The notes under the pieces: model-generated
What the model was told of the DNA's origin: nothing
The model's input: the letters and a program-made list of their open reading frames with translations, nothing else
The model's database searches: none
Shown here: positions 7,605 to 17,375 of the stretch, piece by piece
How the letters are laid out: the number at the start of each line of letters is the position of its first letter
Position numbering within the stretch: position 1 is the stretch's first letter
Source of the DNA: JBCCJA01 sp039045975
GTDB taxonomy: Bacteria; Planctomycetota; Planctomycetia; Planctomycetales; Planctomycetaceae
Assembly (NCBI GenBank): GCA_039045975.1
Contig: JBCCJA010000008.1
Span: 1 to 64,000 of the forward strand
Length of the DNA stretch: 64,000 nucleotides
Direction: 5' to 3'
Program-made: the position numbers and the translations under genes

Positions 7605-9428
7605 GTGCGTCGCGTGCCCGTGTCGGAGTCCACCGAAAACCCCGCCTACACGGTCCTCGCCCGGCGGTACCGGCCCCAGGGCTTCGACGAGGTCGTCGGG
7701 CAGGCGCACGTTTCCGAAAGCCTGCTCAACGCGATCCGCCGCGGACGCGTCGCGCACGCATACCTGTTCACCGGGGCCCGCGGCGTCGGGAAGACCTCGA
7801 CGGCCCGGATCTTCGCGAAAGCGCTCAACTGTCCGCACGCCGTCAACGGCGTCCCGTGCAACAACTGTGAACTCTGTGAGGCGGTCTCGGCCGGTCGCGA
7901 CGTCGACGTCATCGAGATCGACGGCGCCTCGAACAACGGCGTCGAGGACGTCCGCGGGCTCCGCGCGAACGTGACCGTCAAACCGATGCGGGCCGCCGTC
8001 AAGGTCTACATCATCGACGAGGTCCACATGCTCTCCCGCGGCGCGTTCAACGCGCTGCTGAAGACGCTCGAGGAGCCGCCGCCGAACGTGAAGTTCGTGC
8101 TGTGCACGACCGAGCCGGAGAAGGTTCCCGACACGATCCTGTCCCGCTGCCAGCGGTTCGACTTCTCGACGGTGTCGATCACGGAAATCGGCCGCCGTTT
8201 GGGCGAGATCGCCGCCGCCGAGGGCTGTGAAGTCGACGACGCCGCGATCGAGCTCGTCGCCCGCCGGGCCGCCGGGTCGATGCGGGACAGCCAGTCGCTG
8301 TTCGACCAGGTGCTCGCGTTCGGCCGCGACCGCGTCACCGCCGCGGACGTCCACCGGCTACTCGGGACCGCCGACGAAGACCGCCTGCTCGCCCTGCTCG
8401 ATGCGATCGGCCGCCGCGCCCCGGCCGAGGCGCTCGCCGAGGTCGACGCCGCCTGCGGCGACGGCGTGCAGGTGCTCGAACTGACCGACCAGCTCGTCGC
8501 GTTGATGCGTGACGTGATGGTGACCGCCGCCGGCGCGACGTCGGTCCCACTGACCGCGGTCGACGAGACGGCCCGCGGCCGCATGACCGCGACCGCCGAC
8601 GCGTGGGGCGTCGCGACCGCGACCGCCGCCCTGCAGCTGCTGGCGGAGTCGCGGGCCCGTATGACGCGGTCGGTCGCGCCAAGGGCGTTGCTCGAACTCG
8701 CCGTCGTGCGGCTGGCGTCGTTGTCGGATCTGCAAGACCTGGCCGATCTCGTCGCGTCGCTGCGGGCGGAGGGCACGCCGGCGTCGGGCCAAAAAAAAAA
8801 CAGTGACGTCCGGCCCCGGCTGCCGAACGTCGCCCCGGCCTCCCCGCCGACCCGATCGGCCGACATCACGACCGACCGCGAGCCGGCAGCCGCTACGCCG
8901 CCCAGGCGGCTCGCCGAAGCGAACGGCTCCGGACGGCGGCCCGACCCGGAATTCGAAAACGAATCGAGGACCGCTAACGGCCGGGCACTACTCCGCATCG
9001 TCCCGGGCGAAGAGCGGGCGTTGAGGGCGGCGTTGTCCTCCCGGGCCGTCGGCGAGGCCGGCGAGGCGTTGGCGGCGGCAACGCTAGCAATTCGCGGGCC
9101 GAACCGGGTGGCGATCTCGCCCGGGCCGAACTACGCTTCGCGACCGGTCGAGTTTTGGGAGTCGGCACGCGGATCGCTGACGGAACTCCTCCGAGAATTT
9201 TCCGAAAACGAGGTCCACGTCGAGGTCGAAGCGGCGGTCGCGAAGTCGCCGGAGGCGGGTAGGCCGGGCCGGAGAAGCGGGTCGGCCGTCGAAAAACTCG
9301 ACTTGAACGGGCTGCCCGACGACCCGTTGCTCGCCGCGGCCGTCGGCCTGTTCGAAGCCCGTGACATCCGCAGACAGGTCTTGCCCGACGCGAAGCCCCC
9401 GCACGAAGACGCCACCGATCACACCTGA
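7605..9428 (+). CDS. dnaX: DNA polymerase III subunit tau (and probably gamma), clamp loader
   Basis: Clamp-loader ATPase that loads the beta clamp and, as tau, links two polymerase cores. The frame gives 607 residues from a GTG at 7605; GTGs at 7614 and 7620 are alternatives, and 7620 (SESTENPAYTVLARRYRP) looks most natural. Walker A GARGVGKTS is at 57-65, zinc-binding cysteines at 76, 85, 88 and 91, Walker B YIIDEVH near 135-141, and the SRC finger at about 185. After the conserved AAA+ and domain III part (to about residue 380) comes a run of ten A at codons 396-399. One added A gives K-K-K-Q then a TGA, a 400-residue gamma-like product. The tail is Pro/Arg-rich and less conserved. SRP RNA lies upstream and ybaB downstream, the common dnaX context. 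Confidence 0.95.
   Translation: MRRVPVSESTENPAYTVLARRYRPQGFDEVVGQAHVSESLLNAIRRGRVAHAYLFTGARGVGKTSTARIFAKALNCPHAVNGVPCNNCELCEAVSAGRDVDVIEIDGASNNGVEDVRGLRANVTVKPMRAAVKVYIIDEVHMLSRGAFNALLKTLEEPPPNVKFVLCTTEPEKVPDTILSRCQRFDFSTVSITEIGRRLGEIAAAEGCEVDDAAIELVARRAAGSMRDSQSLFDQVLAFGRDRVTAADVHRLLGTADEDRLLALLDAIGRRAPAEALAEVDAACGDGVQVLELTDQLVALMRDVMVTAAGATSVPLTAVDETARGRMTATADAWGVATATAALQLLAESRARMTRSVAPRALLELAVVRLASLSDLQDLADLVASLRAEGTPASGQKKNSDVRPRLPNVAPASPPTRSADITTDREPAAATPPRRLAEANGSGRRPDPEFENESRTANGRALLRIVPGEERALRAALSSRAVGEAGEALAAATLAIRGPNRVAISPGPNYASRPVEFWESARGSLTELLREFSENEVHVEVEAAVAKSPEAGRPGRRSGSAVEKLDLNGLPDDPLLAAAVGLFEARDIRRQVLPDAKPPHEDATDHT
8791..8806 (+). promoter_or_regulatory. A10 slippage / programmed frameshift site in dnaX
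   Basis: An uninterrupted run of ten A (8791-8800) is read as CAA AAA AAA AAC in the tau frame. Slipping back by one base, or adding one A in the mRNA, gives AAA CAG TGA with the stop at 8804-8806. This is the gamma position known from other bacteria (a slippery heptamer in E. coli, an A run with transcriptional slippage in Thermus). Such a long A run stands out in coding sequence this GC-rich. Losing one A instead would open another frame to 9024. Confidence 0.75.
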
Positions 9429-9443
9429 CAGGAGTGCCTGACC

Positions 9444-9770
9444 ATGTTTCGCGGCCTCGGCAACATGGCGTCGATGCTCGGCCAACTGGGCGAGCTGAAG
9501 GAGAAGGCGGTCAAGATGCGGGCCGAACTGGCCCGCCTGCGGGTCACGGGCGCATCGGCCGACGGACGCGTTTCGGTCGTCGCGGACTGCCACATGACGG
9601 TTCACGAGGTGACGATCCTGGACGGCGTCGACGCCGACGGCCTCGACGCCGCCGTCCTCGAAGCGACGAACGCCGCCCTTTCGGCGGGGAAGGCGGCCGT
9701 CAAAGAGCGGATGAGCGAGTTGACCGGCGGGCTCGACCTGCCGGGCCTGTCCGACCTGCTCCCCGGCTGA
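9444..9770 (+). CDS. YbaB/EbfC family nucleoid-associated protein
   Basis: Small DNA-binding protein of 108 residues, usual length for the family, which forms homodimers and binds DNA near recombination and repair genes. The N-terminal helix (MLGQLGELKEKAVKMRAEL) and the beta-strand region with VTGASADGRVSV fit the family fold. It lies 15 bases after dnaX, and dnaX-ybaB is a classic gene pair; recR, which often comes third, is replaced here by rpoN. An AGGAGTG element before the ATG at 9444 serves as ribosome-binding site. Confidence 0.9.
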   Translation: MFRGLGNMASMLGQLGELKEKAVKMRAELARLRVTGASADGRVSVVADCHMTVHEVTILDGVDADGLDAAVLEATNAALSAGKAAVKERMSELTGGLDLPGLSDLLPG

Positions 9771-9795
9771 CGCCACACCGGCCGGAGGCCGCGAC

Positions 9796-11289
9796 ATGCA
9801 GCTGAACTTCTCGCAGCAGATGAAGATGGGCCAGCAGATGAAGCTGGCCCCGCGGATGATCCAGTCGATGGAGATCCTGCAGCTGCCGGTCATGGCGCTG
9901 AACGAGCGGATCGACACCGAACTGGCCGAGAACATCGCCCTCGAAATCGCCGAAGACGCCAAAGAAGACGAGGTCTCCGAAACCGAACGCGAGGTCGAGG
10001 CCGAACGGGCCAAAGACGACGCCGAATCGGAAAAGCACGAGCGCGAGGAATTCGTCGTCGAGGAAGAGGGCGGCGGCGACGACTTCGAGCGGCTCGTCGA
10101 AATGGCCTCCGACTGGCCGGAGGATAACTTCGCCGGCGGCCAGAAGGCGTCGTCGAACCGACTCGAGGAACTCGGCGACCGCCAGAACGACTTAATGGCG
10201 AACATGACGGCCCGCGCGCCGTCGCTGCACGATTACCTCACGGAACAGTTCGGCTTTTTTAAAGTCCCGCCCGAGATCGCAGCGTTCGGTAAATTCGTTA
10301 TTGAGAACCTCGACGCCGACGGCCGCCTGCAGGCCGACTTGGAACAGCTGATCGCGCTGTACGGACGGCCGATTTCGGAAGAAGACGCGCGGCAGACGCT
10401 GTCAATGATCCGTCGGCTCGATCCGCCGGGCGTCGGGGCCCGAGACCTCCGCGAATGCTTGATGCTGCAAGTCACCCCCGAAACGCCGCACCGCGAGGCG
10501 GTGCTCGCGATCCTCGGCGATCACCTCAACGATCTGGCGCAGAACCGCATCCCGGTCATCCAGAAAAAGACGGGGCTGTCGGTCGACGAGATCAAAGCCG
10601 CGTCGGACGAGATCGCGCATCTGAACCCGCACCCCGGCTCGGCGTTCACGTCGTCACCGACGCAGCGGGTCAGCCCCGACCTAGAAGTCGTCCGCGGCGA
10701 CGACGGCGAACTGACCGTCCGCCTGCTCGACGAATACACGCCGAGTTTGAGGATCAGCCCGTATTATATAAAACAGCTCAAAGGCGATCCCGACGCCAAG
10801 ACCAAAGAATATATTAAGAAAAAGATCGAGTCGGCCCGCTGGCTGATCGAGTCGGTCGAGCAGCGGAACAACACTCTAAAGAAGGTCGCTAACGCGATCG
10901 TCGCGCACCAGAAGGAGTTCTTCGATCACGGGCCGGAGGCGATCGCGCCGCTGAAGATGCAGCAGATCGCAGACATCGTCGGCGTCCACGTCACGACGAT
11001 CTCCCGGGCGGTCGACGACAAGTGGGTGCAGACGCCACGGGGCCTGTTCCCGCTGAAACGCTTCTTCGGCGGCGGGACGAAGACCGACGACGGCGAAGAC
11101 GTCGCCTGGGACATCATCCGCCTGAAGCTGAAGGCGATCGTCGACGGCGAAGACAAGTCGTCGCCGCTGTCGGACGACGCGCTCGTCGAGAAGCTCGCCG
11201 AGCACGGCTACAAGCTCGCGCGGCGGACCGTCACGAAGTACCGCAAGAACATGAACATCCCGTCGTCGCGACAACGGCGGGAGTACTGA
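9796..11289 (+). CDS. rpoN: RNA polymerase sigma-54 factor RpoN
   Basis: Alternative sigma factor that directs RNA polymerase to -24/-12 promoters and needs AAA+ activators. The protein has 497 residues. The Gln/Leu/Met-rich activator-interacting region I is at 1-50 (QQMKLAPRMIQSMEILQLP). A highly acidic region II follows at about 51-95, then the core-binding and HTH regions. The RpoN box ARRTVTKYR, which reads the -24 element, is intact at 475-483. It is 25 bases downstream of ybaB, so probably part of the dnaX transcript. It ends nine bases before the convergent gene at 11299. Confidence 0.97.
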   Translation: MQLNFSQQMKMGQQMKLAPRMIQSMEILQLPVMALNERIDTELAENIALEIAEDAKEDEVSETEREVEAERAKDDAESEKHEREEFVVEEEGGGDDFERLVEMASDWPEDNFAGGQKASSNRLEELGDRQNDLMANMTARAPSLHDYLTEQFGFFKVPPEIAAFGKFVIENLDADGRLQADLEQLIALYGRPISEEDARQTLSMIRRLDPPGVGARDLRECLMLQVTPETPHREAVLAILGDHLNDLAQNRIPVIQKKTGLSVDEIKAASDEIAHLNPHPGSAFTSSPTQRVSPDLEVVRGDDGELTVRLLDEYTPSLRISPYYIKQLKGDPDAKTKEYIKKKIESARWLIESVEQRNNTLKKVANAIVAHQKEFFDHGPEAIAPLKMQQIADIVGVHVTTISRAVDDKWVQTPRGLFPLKRFFGGGTKTDDGEDVAWDIIRLKLKAIVDGEDKSSPLSDDALVEKLAEHGYKLARRTVTKYRKNMNIPSSRQRREY

Positions 11290-11298
11290 TCGCCCGGT

Positions 11299-11700
11299 TC
11301 AGGCGGCCTCCGGCTCCGCGTCGCCGGCGGCCTCTTTCGCCTCCGCCCGTGCGCGGATGAAGCTGTCGACACAGGCGACGACGAAGCCGGCCGTGAGGGC
11401 CGCCATCGCGGCGAGACTCGCCGCGACGAGTGCCTTCGGTTCCGACCCCTCGGCCGGGAAGATCGCCTTCGGCAGGCGGGACAACGGCAAAATCACGCCG
11501 AGCAGCCCGACGGTCGCCGCCCCGTGCATGATGTGCTTCCGGGCCCCGGGCTTCGCTGCGGCCGCGGCCCCGAGTCCGAGCAGCAGGATGCCTTCGAACG
11601 CCGGGATCAACGCGGTCGGGCTTTTCTTCTCGGCGGCGGAGATCGTCGCGACGCCGGCGCCGATCAGCAGCAGCGCAAAAATGATGGTCACTCGGGCCAT
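11299..11700 (-). CDS. Small four-helix membrane protein of unknown function
   Basis: I do not recognise this 133-residue protein. Four hydrophobic segments are visible at about 4-22, 28-47, 56-75 and 88-110, so it should be an inner-membrane protein with both ends on the same side. The C-terminus is a charged Ala/Glu-rich tail. It is convergent with rpoN, only nine bases apart, with no clear terminator between them. Codon use matches its neighbours. It resembles small TMEM14-like membrane proteins only in general layout. Confidence 0.75.
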   Translation of the reverse strand: MARVTIIFALLLIGAGVATISAAEKKSPTALIPAFEGILLLGLGAAAAAKPGARKHIMHGAATVGLLGVILPLSRLPKAIFPAEGSEPKALVAASLAAMAALTAGFVVACVDSFIRARAEAKEAAGDAEPEAA

Positions 11701-11982
11701 GGTGAGTCTCCAGGGGCGTGTCGCGTCACTGTGCCCGGCTTAGCCGATTCGGCAATCGCGGCCGACGTCGGCCTCCGGAACAAAGGGATTCCCCCACGCC
11801 CGACCGGCGTGATCCCGGACTGCCCGGCCGAAGATTTCGTGTTTTCGTGCGTCTGGTCGTTGCCGCCGGTGTCGCGGTCGCGATGTCGGCCTCCGCGGCA
11901 AAGTGAACCGCTTTCCCCCAACGGCCGTCTGTGAATGACGTACTGAGGGTTACGACCGCACCGTGGAACAGACGGGAGACCC

Positions 11983-13566
11983 ATGTCCGGATACCAACTC
12001 GGCACGTTCGCGAAGCTCGCAGACGAATTCGCCGCTAGGCGTGACGCCGACGGACGGCTCTCTACGTTGGAGCACTATGCCGGGCGGCTCGACGTCGATG
12101 CCGAGTACGACTTGCGTGACGTCGTCGCCGAGATCGGACGGCAGTTCGACGTCGAAGGGTCGAAACTGCCGCGGACGCGTGTCGTCCGCGGTGCCGCCGT
12201 CGTCGGTGACCTCCGCCGGCTCGTCGAGGAACTGTCCGAAGCGGCTGGGCTGACCGTCGACACGCTCGACGAGCCGTTCCTCACCGTCGAGCAGGCGGGC
12301 GAACACTTCGACGTCCCGGCCGACGTGATCGATCGCTGGCGTGACCGGGGGCTGATCAGCCGCCGCGTCCGCGTCGGGGCCGACACTCGGATCGGTTTCA
12401 CGGTGTCGAGCGTCTCGAATTTCGAGCGGAACCACGGCGACGAGATCGATCGGGTCCACGGTAAGAATTCGCGGCGGGCGTCCGAAGGTGGCGGGGCCTC
12501 GTCGGCCCCGACCGACGGGCCGCCCGCCGCAGCGGACACGCACGGGAAGGGCCGGCCGAAGTCGCTCGCCCGCGGCCCGATCACCGACGCGGAACGCCGC
12601 GAGATCGTGCGACACCATCGCCGCGGGATGGACGTGACGCGGATCGCCCGCCGGAGCGGTCGCTCGCGGTCGACGATCTATCGGGTGCTGTCGGCGAATC
12701 GGCTCGAACGGCTCGTCGAGGTCGACCTGTCGTATATCGACTCGGACGAGTTCCGACGGGACGACGCCGACGCCGTGATCCTCGACGCGGCCGCTCCCGA
12801 ATCGACCGGCCGCCTGTCACGGCCGCCGTCGGGCCTGCCGGCTTATCTCGCCAGCCTCTACACCGTCCCGCTGCTGAACCGGGCCCAGGAGCAGTACTGG
12901 TTCCGGCGGATGAACTACCTGAAATTCAAGGCGACCGACCTCCGCGACAAGCTGCAGGCCCGGAAGCGGCGGGGCGAGAAGGCCCTCGCCGAAGCGGAAC
13001 GGCTCGTCCGCGAGGTCGACGACGTCAAAAACTTCCTGATCCGCAGCAACCTTCGGCTCGTCGTGTCGCTGGCGAAGAAGAAGGTCGCGACGGGCCGGGA
13101 CTTCTTCGAGATGGTCAGCGACGGGAACGTCTCGCTGATCCGCGCCGTCGAGAAGTTCGACTACTCGAAGGGCAACAAATTCTCGACGTACGCGACGTGG
13201 GCGATCGTCAAGAACTACGCCCGCTCGATCCCGGCCGAGCACAAACAGCTCGACCGCTTCCGGACCGGCAACGAGGAGGTCTTCGACGCCTCCGGGGCCG
13301 ACGCGGCCGTGCCGATCCGGGCGGAACTGGAAAATGCGGCCCAGAAGCGGGTGCTCCGGAAATATCTGTCGCGACTCGAAGACCGGGAGCGGTCCATCAT
13401 GGTCGCGCGATTCGGGCTCGAGCCCGGGACCGAGCCGCTGACGTTGGAGGAGGTTGGCCGGGAACTCGGCGTGACGAAAGAGCGTGTCCGTCAGCTGCAG
13501 GGGCGTGCGTTGAAGAAGCTCCGCGGGATCGCCGAGACCGAGCCGGTCGACATCCCCGGGCTGTGA
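11983..13566 (+). CDS. Sigma-70 family factor with two extra N-terminal helix-turn-helix domains
   Basis: Sigma factor of 527 residues that should guide RNA polymerase to a special promoter class. Residues about 97-147 look like a MerR/excisionase-type winged helix (VEQAGEHFDVPADVIDRWRD). Residues about 199-240 look like a resolvase/homeodomain-type HTH (MDVTRIARRSGRSRSTIYR). Sigma region 2 follows at about 292-412 (NLRLVVSLAKKK, KFSTYATWAI), then region 4 at about 455-515 (LTLEEVGRELGVTKERVRQL). A canonical region 3 is not evident and the N-terminus lacks RpoD region 1.1, so it is not the housekeeping factor (that is at 37922). The start has GGGAGA upstream. It stands alone, before the tRNA cluster, without an obvious anti-sigma gene. 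Confidence 0.85.
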   Translation: MSGYQLGTFAKLADEFAARRDADGRLSTLEHYAGRLDVDAEYDLRDVVAEIGRQFDVEGSKLPRTRVVRGAAVVGDLRRLVEELSEAAGLTVDTLDEPFLTVEQAGEHFDVPADVIDRWRDRGLISRRVRVGADTRIGFTVSSVSNFERNHGDEIDRVHGKNSRRASEGGGASSAPTDGPPAAADTHGKGRPKSLARGPITDAERREIVRHHRRGMDVTRIARRSGRSRSTIYRVLSANRLERLVEVDLSYIDSDEFRRDDADAVILDAAAPESTGRLSRPPSGLPAYLASLYTVPLLNRAQEQYWFRRMNYLKFKATDLRDKLQARKRRGEKALAEAERLVREVDDVKNFLIRSNLRLVVSLAKKKVATGRDFFEMVSDGNVSLIRAVEKFDYSKGNKFSTYATWAIVKNYARSIPAEHKQLDRFRTGNEEVFDASGADAAVPIRAELENAAQKRVLRKYLSRLEDRERSIMVARFGLEPGTEPLTLEEVGRELGVTKERVRQLQGRALKKLRGIAETEPVDIPGL

Positions 13567-13661
13567 GCCGAGGGCCCGGCGGTCGTATGCGGCGCGAACC
13601 TCTCCCGGCTTGCGTCGGTCGGCCGTAACGCCCTACGTTGTCGGGCCGTCGCGGACGAGCC

Positions 13662-13734
13662 GCTAGCGTAGCTCAATTGGCAGAGCTCCGGTTTTGTAAA
13701 CCGGAGGTTGCGGGTTCGAGTCCCGCCGCTAGCT
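13662..13734 (+). tRNA. tRNA-Thr (anticodon TGT)
   Basis: Acceptor arms GCTAGCG and CGCTAGC pair fully. The anticodon stem CCGGT/ACCGG encloses the loop TTTGTAA, giving anticodon TGT, which reads ACA. The T arm GCGGG-TTCGAGT-CCCGC is standard. No CCA is encoded. First of four tRNAs upstream of tuf, the same order (Thr, Tyr, Gly, Thr, tuf) as in E. coli. Confidence 0.97.
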
Positions 13735-13778
13735 TCGGCAGGCCGTGTCGGCCCGCCGTCACGGCGGGAGGATCACCG

Positions 13779-13860
13779 GGGGGTGTTCCAGAGCGGTCAA
13801 ATGGGCCAGACTGTAAATCTGGTGGCTTAGCCTTCGGAGGTTCGAATCCTCCCGCCCCCA
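13779..13860 (+). tRNA. tRNA-Tyr (anticodon GTA)
   Basis: A class II tRNA of 82 bases with a long variable arm. Acceptor GGGGGTG pairs with CGCCCCC (one T-G pair). The anticodon stem CCAGA/TCTGG encloses CTGTAAA, anticodon GTA. The T arm is GGAGG-TTCGAAT-CCTCC. CCA is not encoded. Confidence 0.97.
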
Positions 13861-14021
13861 GTTGAGTGCGTCCCGGGCCTCTGGCGGTGAGGCCGCGGCC
13901 GTAAACGTCGACCGCCGCTGATATGCCGACCGGCCCGCGACGCGTGGCTCCCGCGAGCATTGTGCCTGCGGTTTCCCAGCTCGCTCCGTGCGGCAGCACG
14001 TGCAAAGACGCGAATGCGTGC

Positions 14022-14092
14022 GCGGGTGTAGCTCAATGGTAGAGCCCCAGCCTTCCAAGCTGGTTGTGAGGGTTCGATTCCCTTCACCCGCT
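14022..14092 (+). tRNA. tRNA-Gly (anticodon TCC)
   Basis: Acceptor GCGGGTG pairs with CACCCGC. The anticodon stem CCAGC/GCTGG encloses CTTCCAA, anticodon TCC, reading GGA and possibly GGG. The T stem contains one G-T pair. The gene is 71 bases long and CCA is not encoded. Confidence 0.97.
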
Positions 14093-14147
14093 GTTTTGTG
14101 CCGATAAGTGACGAGGACGGGGGCTGTTCGCCGTCGACCGCAAGTGC

Positions 14148-14165
14148 CCGGGGGCTGACGCCCCG
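14148..14165. repeat. Short palindrome CGGGGGCTGACGCCCC
   Basis: A small hairpin between tRNA-Gly and tRNA-Thr. The same core occurs in the other orientation downstream of rplA (18659-18678). This suggests a dispersed REP-like short palindrome rather than a gene-specific signal. Confidence 0.5.
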
Positions 14166-14223
14166 ACTCGCCAAAGAACGGAAGATTGAGTACGACACGC
14201 CCGATCGGTCCGGTCGGCTGCCC

Positions 14224-14297
<74 letters not shown>

Positions 14298-14496
14298 CCT
14301 TTTTGAGCCGACGCCGGCCGATGTGTCGGTCGGCCGCCGGTCTCCGGCGAAGTGGGCAAGACGGCACCCCGGTCGGTTGTTCGGCCGGTCGTGATGCGAT
14401 TATCTTCCGCGGCTCGTCGGCCGGGACGTCCGGTAGTTCAGAGGCAGGTTGGCACGGCCGGTCCGGCGTGTCGTTTTTTCCGAAGGGTGAATCGAA

Positions 14497-15690
<1,194 letters not shown>

Positions 15691-15722
15691 AGGCAGCCGG
15701 GCGCCGGCAGACGAGTCGCCCG

Positions 15723-15748
15723 CGGCCCGTCCCGACAGGGGCGGGCCG
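15723..15748 (+). terminator. Strong hairpin after tuf (no T-tract)
   Basis: Eleven pairs (one G-T) enclose a GACA loop, 33 bases after the tuf stop. No run of T follows, so it may be a pause, a processing site or 3'-end protector rather than a complete terminator. Confidence 0.4.
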
Positions 15749-15817
15749 TCGGCGTTCCCGCGGTTCAAAGTTTGCGTTAGCGTTGCGACCGAAGAGTTTC
15801 GAAGAAGAGACGATCCG

Positions 15818-15973
15818 ATGGCCCGCGAATACGTTTGGCTGCAGTGCACCGAGTGCGGCGACCTGAATTATCGGGTCATCAAAGAGATGCGGGGCACGGA
15901 GCGTCTCGAGCTGAAGAAGTACTGCCGCCGCCTGCGGAAGCACACGGTCCACAAAGAGTCGCGGAAGAAATGA
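15818..15973 (+). CDS. rpmG: 50S ribosomal protein L33
   Basis: Small ribosomal protein of 51 residues (MAREYVWLQCTECGDLNY...). The first zinc-type pair is present (C10, C13), and the conserved RLELKKYC block follows with C36. The usual second pair CPxC is broken: the sequence reads YCRRLRKH, so the fourth cysteine is missing. It is therefore between the C+ and C- forms. The tuf-rpmG-trnW-secE-nusG order is typical and supports the call. Confidence 0.95.
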   Translation: MAREYVWLQCTECGDLNYRVIKEMRGTERLELKKYCRRLRKHTVHKESRKK

Positions 15974-16031
15974 CGCCCGCGTGTCCGCCGCGGCGAGCCG
16001 GTCGGCCGTCCGCGGGGTCGGGTGGGCGGTT

Positions 16032-16104
<73 letters not shown>

Positions 16105-16161
16105 TTCGTCGCCGGTCGGACGCGTGCGGCCAGGAATCAGAGAAACGGAAAACAGATCGTC

Positions 16162-16587
16162 ATGGCCAAGGCCGTAGCCTCCGTCTGGTCCTCGCTGCTC
16201 TCGGCGGGCCTGTACAAGAAGAACCAGGGCAAGCTGACGCGGCAGCTGACGGCGGGCACGGCCGTCGCGGTGATCGGCGCCGGCTGTTATCTGCTCAGTC
16301 AGGGCACGCTGGCGGACGAGGCCGCCGGGGTCCGCATCGGCGTACCGCTCGCGATCGTGGCGATCGGGGCCTGGGCCGCGTTCCGGCTGGTGAATCATCC
16401 GCCGTTCGCCGACTTCTTGGTCGCGGTCGAGGCGGAAATGGATAAGGTCTCGTGGCCCGCGAAGACCGAGCTGTACCGCGCGACGACGGTCGTGATCGCC
16501 GTCATGTTCCTGCTCGCCGGGGTGCTGTTCCTCTTCGACCAGATCTGGCAATTCTTCTTCCGCCTGATCGGAATTTTGAACTTCTGA
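16162..16587 (+). CDS. secE: Preprotein translocase subunit SecE
   Basis: Essential clamp subunit of the SecYEG channel; 141 residues. I chose the ATG at 16162 (MAKAVASVWSS) rather than upstream codons of the same frame, which would run into tRNA-Trp. Two hydrophobic segments (about residues 33-52 and 60-78) precede the conserved amphipathic motif EMDKVSWPAKTEL and the final membrane helix (about 112-135), so this is the longer three-helix form. nusG follows, as is usual. Confidence 0.93.
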   Translation: MAKAVASVWSSLLSAGLYKKNQGKLTRQLTAGTAVAVIGAGCYLLSQGTLADEAAGVRIGVPLAIVAIGAWAAFRLVNHPPFADFLVAVEAEMDKVSWPAKTELYRATTVVIAVMFLLAGVLFLFDQIWQFFFRLIGILNF

Positions 16588-16706
16588 CCGCTGGCGAGGC
16601 CGTTCCGACCTGCTTGCAAACGTGAACAGGGAACGGCATCATCCTCGCCCTTTCGGCCCGGCCAGACGGGCCGAATCCGTACGCCACGCCTGACCCGCAT
16701 GCCCCG

Positions 16707-17309
16707 ATGGACGACCAGCCGCACGACACCGACGGGGAAGGGGGCGGCGTCGTACTCGGCGACAAGTCCACGTACCCGTGGTACGTGCTGAAGGTCGCCA
16801 GCAACCGGGAAAAGACGGCGAAAGCGGCGCTCGAACGGCAGATCGCCCGCGACGACCTCGGCGATTACTTCGGCGAGGTGCTCATCCCGACCCGCAAGAT
16901 CGTCGAGGCTAAGGGCGGCAAGAAGAAGGTGATCGAGGAGAAGCTGTTCCCCGGTTACATCATGGTCCAGATGCTCATCAACGATGACACCTGGTACGTG
17001 TTGCGGAATTCGACCGGCGTGGGCGGCTTCACCGGCCCCGACGGCGAGCCGGTCCCAATGAGCGACGCCGAAGTCGCCGCGATGCTCGGCACTGATAAAC
17101 CGGAAGAAGAAGCGGGCGACGAGCCGGCGAAGGTGAAGATCGACTTCGCCGTCGGCGAAACGGTGAAGATCAAGGACGGCCCGTTCGAGAGCTTCGAGGG
17201 TTCGATCGAGTCGGTCGACGAGCTGCACGGGAAAGTCACGGTGCTCGTCGAGATCTTCGGACGGCCGACGCCGACCGAGTTGGAGTACTGGCAGGTCGAG
17301 AAGATTTAG
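16707..17309 (+). CDS. nusG: Transcription termination/antitermination protein NusG
   Basis: Elongation factor that binds RNA polymerase through its NGN domain and Rho or S10 through its KOW domain. The protein has 200 residues. An acidic N-terminal extension of about 20 residues comes first, then the NGN domain (WYVLKVASNREKTAKAAL, LFPGYIMVQM). A short linker (KPEEEAGDEPAK) follows, then the KOW domain (GETVKIKDGPFESFEGSIES). It lies 119 bases after secE. Within that gap TTGCAA, 17 bases, CATCAT (16614-16642) could be a weak promoter. Confidence 0.97.
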   Translation: MDDQPHDTDGEGGGVVLGDKSTYPWYVLKVASNREKTAKAALERQIARDDLGDYFGEVLIPTRKIVEAKGGKKKVIEEKLFPGYIMVQMLINDDTWYVLRNSTGVGGFTGPDGEPVPMSDAEVAAMLGTDKPEEEAGDEPAKVKIDFAVGETVKIKDGPFESFEGSIESVDELHGKVTVLVEIFGRPTPTELEYWQVEKI

Positions 17310-17375
17310 GCGGTGAGCCGCCGGAGGCGTGTCGCCCCGGCGTTCGAGTCAGGTTGACGAAAGCGGTCCGAGGCG

